Assembly (NCBI GenBank): GCA_945865365.1
Contig: CAMBDL010000003.1
Span: 47,949 to 111,948, forward strand
DNA: 64,000 nt
Source of the DNA: Streptomyces griseus
Lineage (GTDB): Bacteria > Actinomycetota > Actinomycetes > Nanopelagicales > Nanopelagicaceae
Direction of reading: 5' to 3'
Shown here: positions 37,204 through 46,775 of the stretch, piece by piece
Position numbering within the stretch: the first letter of the stretch is position 1
Layout of the letters: every line of letters starts with the position of its first letter
Position numbers and translations under genes: made by a program
The notes under the pieces: generated by a model
Databases searched by the model: none
The model's input: the letters and a program-made list of their open reading frames with translations, nothing else
What the model was told of the DNA's origin: nothing

Positions 37204-40194
37204 ATGAGCCCAGAGACCAATTCAGTTAATCGATTGCCCATGCTCAATCTTGAGCATATGGAGAAGATCTCACTCGATGGAGTCTGGCGTTTTCAACTTT
37301 TGCGCAGCCCCACGCATCGGGTTGGCAAAAAATGGGCACAAATCCCAGTTCCTGGATTATGGACGATGCAGCCGACGAGCGATGTATTTTTCGATAAACC
37401 AATTTATACAAATACTCAAATGCCCTTTGAAGAACAACCACCATTTGTTCCAGCAGAGAATCCACACGGCGTGTATGAACGTGATTTTGATTTACCGGAA
37501 GGCTGGATCTCTAAGCGCGTCGTCTTACACCTGGGCGGTTGGGAATCTGTAGCACTTATTTTTATCAATGGCATTGAAGTCGGCATGACAAAAGATTCAC
37601 GGTTAGCAGCCGAGTTCGATATTACAAAGTTTGTAAAGCGTGGACGCAATACTGTACGAATCGATATTACTAAATTCTCAGATGCAACATACATTGAAGA
37701 CCAAGATCAATGGTGGCACGGTGGAATTACTCGCTCAGTAAAGCTCTTTGCGACTAATAAGGTTTACATTGAGCGGTTTTATACAACTGCTGGTCTAGAA
37801 AAAGATTTAACGACTGGAACGCTAGATATCCGTGCACATATCGCATCGATTGATGACGTCTCAACTAATGGGTACACCCTGAGAGTAAATATTGAAGAAC
37901 TGCCTAAAGTTAAATCGGCACAGATCAGCAAAACTTTAAAGGATTTTGCTGCTCCTTTGTGGACCGAGCGCAATGAAGATCTCAAGCGCCAGACTGACGC
38001 GTATTTCCATGGAAAGTATTGGCATGGGAAGATGCCCGAGAATGTCGCTCGTACTATCGAGCAGACTGAGCCATGGCCAGCTGGTGAACTTCTTCTACAA
38101 GGGCGTATTCCTAGGATTAAACCATGGTCGGCTGAAAACCCTTATTTATATAGGCTTCATATCGAATTAATCGACCCAATTGGAACTGTTGTTGAGGTTT
38201 CGCAACAGAAAATTGGTTTTAGAAGTGTGGAGGTTAAAGGCCGCGAGCTTTTGATTAATGGTAAGCCTGTAATTTTCTACGGCGTTAACCGTCACGACTT
38301 TAATCGCTATACCGGTCGTGTATTAACACGCGAGGATATGCGCGAGGATTTATTGGAGCTTAAGCGCTGGAACTTTAATGCGGTAAGAACTTCCCATTAT
38401 CCAAATGATCCGGTTTTCTTAGATCTCTGCGATGAGCTTGGTTTCTATGTCATCGGTGAAGCTAATATCGAATCTCACGCTTTTATCACATCAATTTGTA
38501 ACGATACGAAGTATTTATCGGCTTTTGTAGAACGAGTTGGTCGCATGATTCAGCGCGATATTCACCACCCTGCAGCAGTGCTGTGGTCGCTAGGAAATGA
38601 ATCAGGGGCTGGCACAAATCATGAAGCTGCCGCGGCCTATGCCCGTAGTTTTGATCCATCCCGTCCGCTGCACTATGAAGGTGGAATCCGCGGTAACTGG
38701 ATGGGTAGTCATTCTTTAACCGACGTCATCTGTCCTATGTATCCCGAAATTAGTGCAATAAAAGATTATGCGATGTCTGGCAAACAAGATCGCCCACTCA
38801 TTATGTGCGAGTACTCGCATGCAATGGGTAATAGCAATGGAACTCTTGCCGAGTACTGGAAAGTGATTGAATCGACTCCCGGCTTACAAGGTGGTTTTAT
38901 TTGGGAGTTTTGGGATCACGGTCCAGTGCAAACTTTGCCAGATGGCACAAAGCGAAATGCTTATGGTGGAGATTACGGCGAGAAAAAACATGATGGAAAC
39001 TTCTGTTGTGATGGAATGGTCTTTCCCGATCGCACCGCCAAGCCTGCCATGCATGAGTTTAAAGCGATCGCAGCCCCGGTTTCGATTACCCCAGTTAAAT
39101 CAGCGGCCGGCCAGTATAAATTGTTCAATAAGCATTTCTTTAAAGATCTCAGTGAATACGAACTCCACTGGTCGATCACTAGAGATGGTTTAGTAAGTGA
39201 CGGTGGACGTATCAAGCTGGCCAAGGTTGGCGCACGAAAGAGCGTGGTATTTAAAGTTGCCTCGAAACTCCTCAATAAGCCTGATGGCTTAGGTGAGAGA
39301 TTTATAAACTTTACGTTGGTGCGAACTTCAAGTACCGCATGGTCGCCAGCTATGGCAGAGATTGGCTGGAGCCAATGCGCACTTCCTTCTCGTGCACTCA
39401 CTGTTGCCGCCTCTAAGAACTCTGACCTATTCACTAACTGTGTAGATGATTCTGGACAAATTGTTTTACCGCACGGAGTTGTTGTGCCACAACTTTCTTT
39501 GTGGAGAGCCCCTACCGATAATGATCGAATCGGACACATGGCAACTAAGTGGAAGCGTTGGGGTTTGCGCGATATCGAGCGCACCGACTGTGTAGTTTCA
39601 CAAAACAGTACAAGTATAAAAATCACAAATTCGTGGCAGACAAGTACTGGAATCAATATCAAGCACACTCAGATAATCACTCCTGTTCCCAAAGGTTTTA
39701 GAGTTAAAGAGAGCGTTGTGCTTCCAAAGGGTTTAAATGATGTCGCACGCGTGGGTTCTAACTTTGAACTAAGTGGCTCGCTTGCAGATCTCACATGGTT
39801 TGGAACCGGTCCAAATGAGACCTATCCTGATCGCACACTTGCGCGAGTCCATCGCTATGTCTCCACAGTTGCTAATCAATACGTACCTTATGTGCGACCT
39901 CAAGAAAATGGTGGACACAATGCTGTTCGCTGGTTTGAGTTAACAGATGCATCCGGGCATGGAGTTCGCTTTAAATTAGCTAAGCCGATGCAGGTATCGG
40001 TGACTCCTAATCGCGCAGTTGATCTAGCCGATGCAACCCATGATGTTGAAGTAAAACCCTGCGGAAACACTGTAGTTCACTTAGATGCAGCCCACCGAGG
40101 AGTTGGAACTGCTTCATGTGGTCCAGATACTTTGCCGTCATACATTATTAAGCCAGGTCAACACACGTGGGAATGGGTTGTAACCTCAATCTAA
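37204..40194 (+). CDS. lacZ: Beta-galactosidase, GH2 (LacZ type)
   Basis: 996 residues, near the 1023 of E. coli LacZ. GH2 sugar-binding domain (WESVALIFINGIEVG, DQWWHGGITRSV), (alpha/beta)8 barrel with acid/base Glu in WSLGNESGAGTNHE and nucleophile Glu in IMCEYSHAMGNSNG, and a C-terminal Bgal_small_N domain (GTGPNETYPDR, RPQENGGHNAVRW). No signal peptide, so it hydrolyses imported beta-galactosides in the cytosol. No lactose permease or regulator is adjacent. I prefer the ATG at 37204 (TACAAA seven bases upstream); an in-frame start at 37159 exists. Confidence 0.92.
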   Translation: MSPETNSVNRLPMLNLEHMEKISLDGVWRFQLLRSPTHRVGKKWAQIPVPGLWTMQPTSDVFFDKPIYTNTQMPFEEQPPFVPAENPHGVYERDFDLPEGWISKRVVLHLGGWESVALIFINGIEVGMTKDSRLAAEFDITKFVKRGRNTVRIDITKFSDATYIEDQDQWWHGGITRSVKLFATNKVYIERFYTTAGLEKDLTTGTLDIRAHIASIDDVSTNGYTLRVNIEELPKVKSAQISKTLKDFAAPLWTERNEDLKRQTDAYFHGKYWHGKMPENVARTIEQTEPWPAGELLLQGRIPRIKPWSAENPYLYRLHIELIDPIGTVVEVSQQKIGFRSVEVKGRELLINGKPVIFYGVNRHDFNRYTGRVLTREDMREDLLELKRWNFNAVRTSHYPNDPVFLDLCDELGFYVIGEANIESHAFITSICNDTKYLSAFVERVGRMIQRDIHHPAAVLWSLGNESGAGTNHEAAAAYARSFDPSRPLHYEGGIRGNWMGSHSLTDVICPMYPEISAIKDYAMSGKQDRPLIMCEYSHAMGNSNGTLAEYWKVIESTPGLQGGFIWEFWDHGPVQTLPDGTKRNAYGGDYGEKKHDGNFCCDGMVFPDRTAKPAMHEFKAIAAPVSITPVKSAAGQYKLFNKHFFKDLSEYELHWSITRDGLVSDGGRIKLAKVGARKSVVFKVASKLLNKPDGLGERFINFTLVRTSSTAWSPAMAEIGWSQCALPSRALTVAASKNSDLFTNCVDDSGQIVLPHGVVVPQLSLWRAPTDNDRIGHMATKWKRWGLRDIERTDCVVSQNSTSIKITNSWQTSTGINIKHTQIITPVPKGFRVKESVVLPKGLNDVARVGSNFELSGSLADLTWFGTGPNETYPDRTLARVHRYVSTVANQYVPYVRPQENGGHNAVRWFELTDASGHGVRFKLAKPMQVSVTPNRAVDLADATHDVEVKPCGNTVVHLDAAHRGVGTASCGPDTLPSYIIKPGQHTWEWVVTSI

Positions 40195-40974
40195 GTGCGA
40201 GATCGGCCAATGAATTGCAATTGGGTATTTACAGCTTCGACCATCTCCAGATGACTTGCCTCGTGCGCGACGCCACATCCATGGAAGTGCAAAAGTTATA
40301 AACCACATAGTTGTGAACCAAACGCGCAGGGCTGCATACTTTTCTTTCGCTGGCGGCAACGGTTCACGCCAGTTTTTATCAAATGGAAGTTCGAGTAGTT
40401 CAAGTACGGCTTGTGCAACTCGGTCATGTCCCATTGCATTTAAATGCAATCTATCAAAAGCTAAAAATCTCCGATCGCTAAATGCTGGCTCTTCATTTGC
40501 ATCGGCGATAATTGCGCCGACTTCTTCAGCTACTGCACGCACATTTCGATTGAACTCTCTAAATCTCGTCTCCCACATTTTGGCCGCTTTGCCAGTATTT
40601 CCAGTTCTTTCAAGTACTGTGAAAAGCAAGATTGTTGCACCCGATGCAGCTAAACGCCTTACTGCATCGGCATAGAGCGGAAGCACTAAATCTGCTTGGT
40701 AGTTTGGTCGCATAACATCATTTGCTCCTGCATGAAAAGATAGAAGCGTATGAGGCCCAGTTACTTGGGCAATTGCCGCTTCAATCTGTTCATCGACTAC
40801 TTGGTGAACCAACTTTCCACGCACCGCAAGATTGGCATAAGTGAAATCACTACAATTGGCGGCCATTACATCGGCGGTACGGTCGGCCCAGCCTCGATAA
40901 TTTCCATACTTTTTTTCGTCCGACATGCCTTCGGTATAAGAATCCCCAAGTGCAATAAAACGCTCGAAAACCAC
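40186..40974 (-). CDS. SGNH/GDSL hydrolase with C-terminal membrane-like segment
   Basis: 262 residues. Block I GDSYTEG with Ser12, block III GAND, block V DRLHLNAMGH with the Asp-His pair. Near the C-terminus is one hydrophobic stretch (VWFTTMWFITFALPWMWRRARG) that could be a membrane anchor. No N-terminal signal is seen. GTG start five bases after the rlmB stop, so it is the distal gene of the carD-ispDF-cysS-rlmB run. Its last nine bases overlap the end of lacZ. Confidence 0.82.
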   Translation of the reverse strand: MVFERFIALGDSYTEGMSDEKKYGNYRGWADRTADVMAANCSDFTYANLAVRGKLVHQVVDEQIEAAIAQVTGPHTLLSFHAGANDVMRPNYQADLVLPLYADAVRRLAASGATILLFTVLERTGNTGKAAKMWETRFREFNRNVRAVAEEVGAIIADANEEPAFSDRRFLAFDRLHLNAMGHDRVAQAVLELLELPFDKNWREPLPPAKEKYAALRVWFTTMWFITFALPWMWRRARGKSSGDGRSCKYPIAIHWPISHLD

Positions 40975-40979
40975 TTCTA

Positions 40980-41930
40980 TTACCCCTTGCGGCGTGCCTG
41001 ATCTACCCAGAAAAGAGCGATCGCTGTTGCAACACTTGCGTTGAGAGATTCAGTGGTTGCGCTGATTGGAATGGAAATAACTAAATCACATTTTTCCCGG
41101 GTTAAACGCGCTAAGCCCTTTCCTTCGCTGCCGACAACAATCATGATTGCCTCGGTTGCAACCTTCATTGAGCTAATGACATCCTCGGATTCTCCATCTA
41201 AACCAACGACAAAGAGGCCTTCTTTCTTTGCCGCATCAATTGTGCGTGCAAGGTTAGTAACCTGTGCGATTGGCAAACGTGCAGCTGCTCCAGCCGATGA
41301 TTTCCAGGCCGATGCGGTCATAGATGCTGCACGGCGCTCAGTCATAATCACGCCTGCTGCACCAAAAGCTGCTGCGCTTCGAATGATTGCACCTAAGTTA
41401 CGTGGATCGGTTACGCCATCAAGGGCGACGATAAGTGCTGGATACTTTGCGCGTTGCAAAATCTCTTCAAAGCTTGAATATTGAAATGGTTTAATAGCAA
41501 GAATAATTCCTTGGCTATTTGGTGAGATACCTTCAACTTCAGCGCGATGTGCCTCGCGAATTGGTAAACCTAAATGCAGGGCTAACTTGAGCGATTCTGC
41601 AACGCGATCATCTACATCGATACTTCGTGCAACTAATAACTCAGTTGCCGGAACCGCCTCACGCAGCGCTTCTAAAACAGCGTTACGTCCGGCAACGATT
41701 TCACCACGCGGGCGATCACCACGCGGCGCACGCGCAGTACGCACCTCTTTGCCATCGGCTTTTTTAGCTACGGCTTTTTTGCGCTTTGCGGCGGCGTGAT
41801 ACGGGCGGTCTTCAGCCTTGGGAGTTGGGCCTTTACCTTCTAAACGTTTTTTATTTTTCCCACCCGTACCTGTAGTGGCTCCCTTTTTAGAGGCACGTAT
41901 TGCGCCTTTACGGGATGAATTTCCTGCCAT
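40980..41930 (-). CDS. rlmB: 23S rRNA (guanosine-2'-O) methyltransferase RlmB
   Basis: 316 residues. A ~75-residue Lys/Arg/Gly-rich extension precedes the SpoU substrate-binding domain (VAGRNAVLEAL) and the SPOUT knot with LDGVTDPRNLGAIIRSAAAFG, GSEGKGL and ISIPISATTESLNASVA. 2'-O-methylates G2251 in the peptidyl-transferase P loop. ATG lies three bases past the cysS stop; in-frame codons further upstream would overlap cysS. Confidence 0.92.
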   Translation of the reverse strand: MAGNSSRKGAIRASKKGATTGTGGKNKKRLEGKGPTPKAEDRPYHAAAKRKKAVAKKADGKEVRTARAPRGDRPRGEIVAGRNAVLEALREAVPATELLVARSIDVDDRVAESLKLALHLGLPIREAHRAEVEGISPNSQGIILAIKPFQYSSFEEILQRAKYPALIVALDGVTDPRNLGAIIRSAAAFGAAGVIMTERRAASMTASAWKSSAGAAARLPIAQVTNLARTIDAAKKEGLFVVGLDGESEDVISSMKVATEAIMIVVGSEGKGLARLTREKCDLVISIPISATTESLNASVATAIALFWVDQARRKG

Positions 41931-41932
41931 CG

Positions 41933-43330
41933 TTAGCTCTTTTCCATAATCGACCAACGTGGCCCTTGTGCAGTGTCCTCAATTGTAATTCCTAAAGCGA
42001 GCAGTCCATCACGGATCGAATCTGAGGCAGCAAAATCCTTACGCTCACGAGCCGCAGCACGCTCTTTAAGCGCTAATTGAATAACACCATCTAATGCATG
42101 GGTGAGATCACCAGATGCTTGTCCAGTAAAATTGGAATCAAATGGATCGCAACCAAGAATTGATAGCGCTCCGCGGATCTCACTAGCGTTTAACTCAACT
42201 GCGCCACGATCATTATCAGTAACTGCTTGATTTCCAAGGCGCAAATTTTCAGAGATAGATGCTAAGCCTGCAGGTACTGCTAAATCATCATTCATCGCAT
42301 CGGTAAAGGCTGCACTCATTGTTATGGCTGGCGTTTTTCCTAAAATCTCAGTGGCGCGCTTTAAGAAGTTTTCAATGCGGCCAAATGCAACGGCAGATTC
42401 AGCTAACGCACCATCTGAATATTCAAGCATCGAGCGATAATGCGCGCCGCCTAAATACCAACGCAGTTCAATGCCCCGAACTTTCTGCAAAATCACTTCA
42501 ACCTGCAAAGTATTTCCGAGGGACTTACTCATCTTTTCACCGGATTGAGTAACCCAAGCATTATGTAACCAGCGCGCAGCAAAGCCATAACCGGCCGCCT
42601 CTGACTGTGCGATTTCATTTTCATGGTGTGGGAAAACTAAATCTAAGCCGCCGCCGTGGATATCAAAGCTTTCACCAAGATATGCGTGCGCCATCGCAGA
42701 ACATTCCAAGTGCCAACCCGGACGACCCGCACCCCAAGGGCTTGGCCACGAAGGTTCACCGGGTTTAGCCGCTTTCCATAACGTAAAGTCTCGAACATCT
42801 TTTTTGAATCTCTCATCGGCATCAGATGCTGGTTGTAAATCATCGACATGTTGACGAGAAAGCGTTAAGTAGCGCTTTAATTTACGGACTTCAAGATAAA
42901 CATCGCCATTACCCGGAGCATATGCGCTGCCGTTATCAATGAGTATCTGCATGAGTTCGATCATCTGTGTGATGTGCCCAGTTGCCCGCGGTTCATACGT
43001 TGGCGGTAAAACATTCAGCGCGGTGAATGCTTGCGTGAATGCACGTTCGTATTTCAACGCCAATGCCCACCACTGCATATTTTCATGTGGTGCTTTTTGT
43101 AAAATTTTGTCATCAATATCTGTAACGTTACGAACGAAGGTTACGTTGTAGTCATTATGGGTTAACCAACGCCGTAAAATATCAAAGTTGATTGCGCTGC
43201 GAACATGGCCGATATGTGGGGCACCCTGAACTGTTGCACCGCAGACATACATAGATACTTCACCAGGCTTAAGTGGGCTAAAAACGCCGACTTCGCGCGT
43301 TGCGGTGTCGTATAAATACAGTGCGGACAT
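41933..43330 (-). CDS. cysS: Cysteinyl-tRNA synthetase
   Basis: 465 residues, class I synthetase: HIGH at 39-42 (PHIGHVRSAINFD), zinc ligands including Cys30, the CSAMA Cys and HHENE, and KMSKSLGN. Charges tRNA-Cys. Length normal for the family. Followed immediately by rlmB and preceded ten bases upstream by ispDF. The homologous MshC paralogue for mycothiol is not in this window; the KMSKS loop and full length mark this as the tRNA enzyme. Confidence 0.95.
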   Translation of the reverse strand: MSALYLYDTATREVGVFSPLKPGEVSMYVCGATVQGAPHIGHVRSAINFDILRRWLTHNDYNVTFVRNVTDIDDKILQKAPHENMQWWALALKYERAFTQAFTALNVLPPTYEPRATGHITQMIELMQILIDNGSAYAPGNGDVYLEVRKLKRYLTLSRQHVDDLQPASDADERFKKDVRDFTLWKAAKPGEPSWPSPWGAGRPGWHLECSAMAHAYLGESFDIHGGGLDLVFPHHENEIAQSEAAGYGFAARWLHNAWVTQSGEKMSKSLGNTLQVEVILQKVRGIELRWYLGGAHYRSMLEYSDGALAESAVAFGRIENFLKRATEILGKTPAITMSAAFTDAMNDDLAVPAGLASISENLRLGNQAVTDNDRGAVELNASEIRGALSILGCDPFDSNFTGQASGDLTHALDGVIQLALKERAAARERKDFAASDSIRDGLLALGITIEDTAQGPRWSIMEKS

Positions 43331-43339
43331 TTCTTAATT

Positions 43340-44458
43340 CTACTGCTTGTAGACCAAAGCGCTTGCAACTGCCGCAATACCTTTGCCTTCACCCGTTAAT
43401 CCCATGCCATCAGTGGTCGTTGCCGATACTGAAACAGGTGCACCGCCCAGGGCCTTTGAAATCGCTTCAATGGCTTCGCCCCGACGCTTACCAATCTTTG
43501 GCTTATTACCAATAATTTGCACAGTTACATTTGAAATAGCATAGCCAGCATCAGTAACTAGTGTGAGAGTCTGTTGTAAAAGTGCAGCGCCCGATGCATC
43601 TGCATACTCAGGGCGATCGGTTCCAAAGTTACTTCCTAAATCACCTAAACCTGTTGCGGCAAAGAGCGCGTCGCAAATTGCATGGGCTGCAACATCACCA
43701 TCTGAATGTCCTTCAACACCTACTTCATCTGGCCAATGCAAACCTGCCAGCCATAGCGCACGGCCAGCACCAAATACATGCGCATCGGTACCGACTCCGG
43801 TTCTATACCTGTGGTTGAATCCAAGAAAACCTAGTGCACTATTAAAATCTGCAGGGGTTGTTATCTTTAAAGCTCTATCTTCACCCTCTATAACTACTAC
43901 TTGGCCACCGAGTAGCTCAATAAGGCCCGCATCATCAGTTGCTTGCTTGCCGCTTTCATGTGCATCGCGCAGCACCTGCGTTGAAAAACCTTGAGGTGTT
44001 TGAATTCTGCGAAGTGACGAGCGATCGAGCGTCGCAGTCACTCGCCCTTCGCCGTTAATTGATTTAACGGTATCGACTTCAAGTAATCCTGGAATCACAG
44101 CGCTGTTTCCACTGCGTAATGCGGCAATCACTCTTTGAGCTAAATCAGTACTGGCTAGAGCTCGGGCGGCATCATGAACTAAAACAAACTCGCTAGTTAC
44201 GTGAGCTAAAGCATTGCGCACACTATCCGAGCGAGTTGAGCCACCTGATACTACGGTGATGCCATCGCCTACTAACTCACTGATTTGTTGTTCAAAACCC
44301 GTCGGCGCGGCGATAATTAATTGATCGACAACAGGAGCAAGTGCCGAGATTGCATGCTGCACTAGCGTGCGATCACCAAGTTGGATTAGCGCCTTTGGAT
44401 ATCCTGCGCCAAATCTTTCACCACTGCCGGCTGCGGCAATGATGGCGCTTACAGACAT
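43340..44458 (-). CDS. ispDF: IspDF fusion (MEP cytidylyltransferase / MECDP synthase)
   Basis: 372 residues. IspD half: [18 protein letters not shown] nucleotide motif, [21 protein letters not shown]. IspF half (from ~215): [11 protein letters not shown] and [26 protein letters not shown] with the metal-binding Asp/His, and the C-terminal [12 protein letters not shown]. Catalyses two non-consecutive steps of the MEP isoprenoid pathway in one chain; separate genes are commoner. Start chosen at the ATG five bases after the carD stop; nine upstream in-frame codons lie within carD. Confidence 0.94.
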   Translation of the reverse strand: MSVSAIIAAAGSGERFGAGYPKALIQLGDRTLVQHAISALAPVVDQLIIAAPTGFEQQISELVGDGITVVSGGSTRSDSVRNALAHVTSEFVLVHDAARALASTDLAQRVIAALRSGNSAVIPGLLEVDTVKSINGEGRVTATLDRSSLRRIQTPQGFSTQVLRDAHESGKQATDDAGLIELLGGQVVVIEGEDRALKITTPADFNSALGFLGFNHRYRTGVGTDAHVFGAGRALWLAGLHWPDEVGVEGHSDGDVAAHAICDALFAATGLGDLGSNFGTDRPEYADASGAALLQQTLTLVTDAGYAISNVTVQIIGNKPKIGKRRGEAIEAISKALGGAPVSVSATTTDGMGLTGEGKGIAAVASALVYKQ

Positions 44459-44462
44459 AGTT

Positions 44463-44945
44463 TTAGGAAGCAAGAACCTCGTCAAGGATTACTGCAGCCT
44501 TTTCTTCATCAGTGCGCTCAGCAAGTGCGAGCTCTGAGATAAGGATCTGCTTCGCCTTGGCGAGCATGCGCTTTTCACCAGCTGATAGTCCGCGATCTAA
44601 ATCGCGACGGTATAAATCGCGAACAACTTCGGCGACCTTAATAACATCTCCCGATGCTAACTTCTCAAGGTTTGCCTTGTAGCGGCGTGACCAGTTGGTT
44701 GGTTCTTCGGTATATGGCTGGCGTAATACGTTAAATACTCGATCTAGTCCGGCTGAATCGACAACATCGCGGACGCCAACGAGGTCGATATTTTCTGCAG
44801 GGACTCTAACGGTTAGATCTCCTTGTGCGACTTTCAACACTAAATAGGTCTTTTCTTCACCTTTGATCACACGAACTTCTATCGCTTCGATAAGAGCTGC
44901 TCCGTGATGAGGATAAACAACGGTTTCGCCGACCTTAAATGTCAT
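44463..44945 (-). CDS. carD: CarD-family RNA polymerase-binding regulator
   Basis: 160 residues. N-terminal Tudor-like RNAP interaction domain ([18 protein letters not shown]) and a C-terminal helical DNA-binding domain ([32 protein letters not shown]). Stabilises the open promoter complex, and in mycobacteria is essential for rRNA transcription. Heads the carD-ispDF-cysS-rlmB run. Unlike many neighbours it has a short leader: TACAAT at 44970-44975 and GAAGGG before the ATG. Confidence 0.94.
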   Translation of the reverse strand: MTFKVGETVVYPHHGAALIEAIEVRVIKGEEKTYLVLKVAQGDLTVRVPAENIDLVGVRDVVDSAGLDRVFNVLRQPYTEEPTNWSRRYKANLEKLASGDVIKVAEVVRDLYRRDLDRGLSAGEKRMLAKAKQILISELALAERTDEEKAAVILDEVLAS

Positions 44946-44969
44946 GTGTTGCCCTTCGCTAGAGGGTCA

Positions 44970-44975
44970 ATTGTA
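44970..44975 (-). promoter_or_regulatory. -10 element (TACAAT) of carD
   Basis: TACAAT lies 24 bp before the ATG on the minus strand, leaving a leader of about 15-18 nt that contains a GAAGGG ribosome-binding site. Confidence 0.45.
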
Positions 44976-45062
44976 CCAGCCATTTGCGACTCAGTCACCT
45001 TGCCATATTTAGTGCAATACCAGCGTATTCAACTACTTATTTCATATGAGAGAATATCGCCC

Positions 45063-45539
45063 ATGCGCCGCATATTAATTGCACTTATTTCATGCACGCT
45101 TGCATTGACATTATCTGCATGCGGTGCTGGGCTCAATGCTTCAACACGGCAAGTAAAGCAAGTAACTGACGGCGTAGAAAATGCGATAACTACAGATGGC
45201 AATAACATCAAACTGCGCAATATTCTGGTTGTAGAAACTGCCCAAGGTGCAGGAGTACTTATTGGAACTCTGGTTAACGCTAATCCTGATGACGACACAC
45301 TTCTTGGTGTAGCTATAAATGGTCAAGTTGCAACACTTACTGGAATAAACACGGTAAGCCAAAATCAACCAGTTACTTTTGAAGGCGCATCCGCTAATGC
45401 CAAGGCAGTTATTCCAACACTTGGTGCTACAGCTGGATCACATGTTCTGGTAACGATGTTCTTTGCGCGCGCTGGTGAAGTTACTGTTCAGGCAATTATC
45501 CGTGCAGCTACCGAACAATATGCAGGAATTACCGCTTAA
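45063..45539 (+). CDS. LpqE-like lipoprotein
   Basis: 158 residues. Lipoprotein signal with lipobox LSAC (about 17-20), then a beta-rich domain: LRNILVVETAQGAGVLIGTLVNANPDDD. This and the location divergent from carD match mycobacterial LpqE, distantly related to PCuAC copper chaperones. The Met/His motif of copper-binding PCuAC proteins is missing (one His in the mature chain). The start is placed at the ATG just before the signal peptide. Function unknown. Confidence 0.75.
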   Translation: MRRILIALISCTLALTLSACGAGLNASTRQVKQVTDGVENAITTDGNNIKLRNILVVETAQGAGVLIGTLVNANPDDDTLLGVAINGQVATLTGINTVSQNQPVTFEGASANAKAVIPTLGATAGSHVLVTMFFARAGEVTVQAIIRAATEQYAGITA

Positions 45540-46283
45540 TTACTTCTTACCTTGATTCGCAACTGCAGCGATTGCATCTGAGGCTGCAGCGGGATCTAAA
45601 TACTCTCCACCCTTGACTACTGGAGTTAAATCAGCATTAAGTTTGTAGTACAAAGGAATGCCTGTAGGAATATTTAATCCTGCAATATCGGCATCACTAA
45701 TGCCATCTAGATGCTTAACAAGTGCACGCAGTGAGTTTCCGTGGGCAGTTACTAACACACGTTTACCCTTTTTGAGATCTGGAACGATCGATTCCTGCCA
45801 ATAAGGCAACATGCGATTGATGACATCTTTAAGGCACTCAGTCTTTGGTGCAGAGATGTCGGCGTAACGGGCATCATGGCTTTGCGAAAACTCATCAGTG
45901 TCATCTATTGGCGGAGGCGCAACATCAAAGGAGCGACGCCATAAGGCGAACTGCTCTTCACCGTATTGGGCCAGCGTCTGCGCCTTATCTTTGCCTTGCA
46001 ACGCGCCATAGTGACGCTCATTGAGGCGCCAACTACGTTGCACCGGAATCCAGTGGCGATCGCATGCATCTAAAGCTAACTGCGAGGTATGGATCGCACG
46101 ACGCAATAACGAGGTATGCAGTAGATCGGGCAACAATCCGCGCTGGGCTAAAAGAGCTCCTCCGCGACGGGCCTCGTCTTCACCCTTGGCAGATAAGGCA
46201 ACGTCAACCCAGCCAGTAAAAAGATTTTTGGCATTCCATTGTGATTCGCCATGGCGCAGAAGGATAAGTTCGAAGGTGCTCAT
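45540..46283 (-). CDS. gpmA: 2,3-bisphosphoglycerate-dependent phosphoglycerate mutase
   Basis: 247 residues. Phospho-His11 in [33 protein letters not shown], and second His in [17 protein letters not shown]. Interconverts 3- and 2-phosphoglycerate. The mshA-ybjN-gpm order is that of mycobacteria. It has its own leaderless promoter, whose -10 begins on the ybjN stop codon. The stop abuts the end of the convergent LpqE-like gene. Confidence 0.94.
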   Translation of the reverse strand: MSTFELILLRHGESQWNAKNLFTGWVDVALSAKGEDEARRGGALLAQRGLLPDLLHTSLLRRAIHTSQLALDACDRHWIPVQRSWRLNERHYGALQGKDKAQTLAQYGEEQFALWRRSFDVAPPPIDDTDEFSQSHDARYADISAPKTECLKDVINRMLPYWQESIVPDLKKGKRVLVTAHGNSLRALVKHLDGISDADIAGLNIPTGIPLYYKLNADLTPVVKGGEYLDPAAASDAIAAVANQGKK

Positions 46284-46289
46284 GGATAC

Positions 46290-46295
46290 ATCCTA
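46290..46295 (-). promoter_or_regulatory. -10 element (TAGGAT) of gpmA, overlapping the ybjN stop
   Basis: TAGGAT, six bases, ATG at 46283. Its first three bases are the TAG stop of the YbjN gene. Confidence 0.55.
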
Positions 46296-46775
46296 AACCA
46301 AATGTTTGAAAGCCTCTAAATTAGCTAGCGACTCACCACGTGAGGTTCGCCAAGCCCATTCACGGCGAATTGCATTGGCAAAGCCCAGTTCAAGTAATGG
46401 GTTAAAGGATGAATCAGAGATTTGAAGTACTGCACCAACTAAACGATCTATCTCGCGATCGGTCACGGCCGTTAATGGCAGACGGCCTACTAAGAAGATA
46501 TCACCGAGCTCATTGGTAGCAAAAGCAACACCGTATAGCGATGCATTTTTAGCAAGACACCAGGCGTGCACTGCAGCTTCATTATCATCGGGCTTTCGGA
46601 TCACAAATGCATTGATGCTCAATGAATGATCTCCAACAATGAGTGCACAGTGAGTCTGTAATTTCTTCTCACCGGGCAACGTGATCAAAAAAGTATTGTT
46701 GTCGCGCTTATCGAACTCAAGGTCATGCGAATCTAGAAACTCCTCGATTGTAATTCGAGGATCGATTGCAGCCAT
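46293..46775 (-). CDS. YbjN-domain protein (type III secretion chaperone-like fold)
   Basis: 160 residues: ITIEEFLDSHDLEFDKRDNNTFLITLPGEKKLQTHCALIVG and VAFATNELGDIFLVGRLPL are typical of the actinobacterial YbjN protein that sits between mshA and gpm. Role unproven. Its ATG overlaps the mshA stop (TAATG). Confidence 0.85.
   Translation of the reverse strand: MAAIDPRITIEEFLDSHDLEFDKRDNNTFLITLPGEKKLQTHCALIVGDHSLSINAFVIRKPDDNEAAVHAWCLAKNASLYGVAFATNELGDIFLVGRLPLTAVTDREIDRLVGAVLQISDSSFNPLLELGFANAIRREWAWRTSRGESLANLEAFKHLV

Noticed and set aside
41933..43330. cysS as the mycothiol ligase MshC
   Set aside because: Normal CysRS length and KMSKS motif, and the location in the carD-ispDF-cysS-rlmB block matches the tRNA synthetase.
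43582..43818. 78-codon His/Leu/Gln-rich frame opposite ispDF
   Set aside because: Antisense shadow with biased composition; ispDF is unambiguous.
44904..45062. 53-residue N-terminal extension of the LpqE-like protein
   Set aside because: It would overlap carD and hide the lipoprotein signal; the ATG at 45063 gives a standard lipobox protein.
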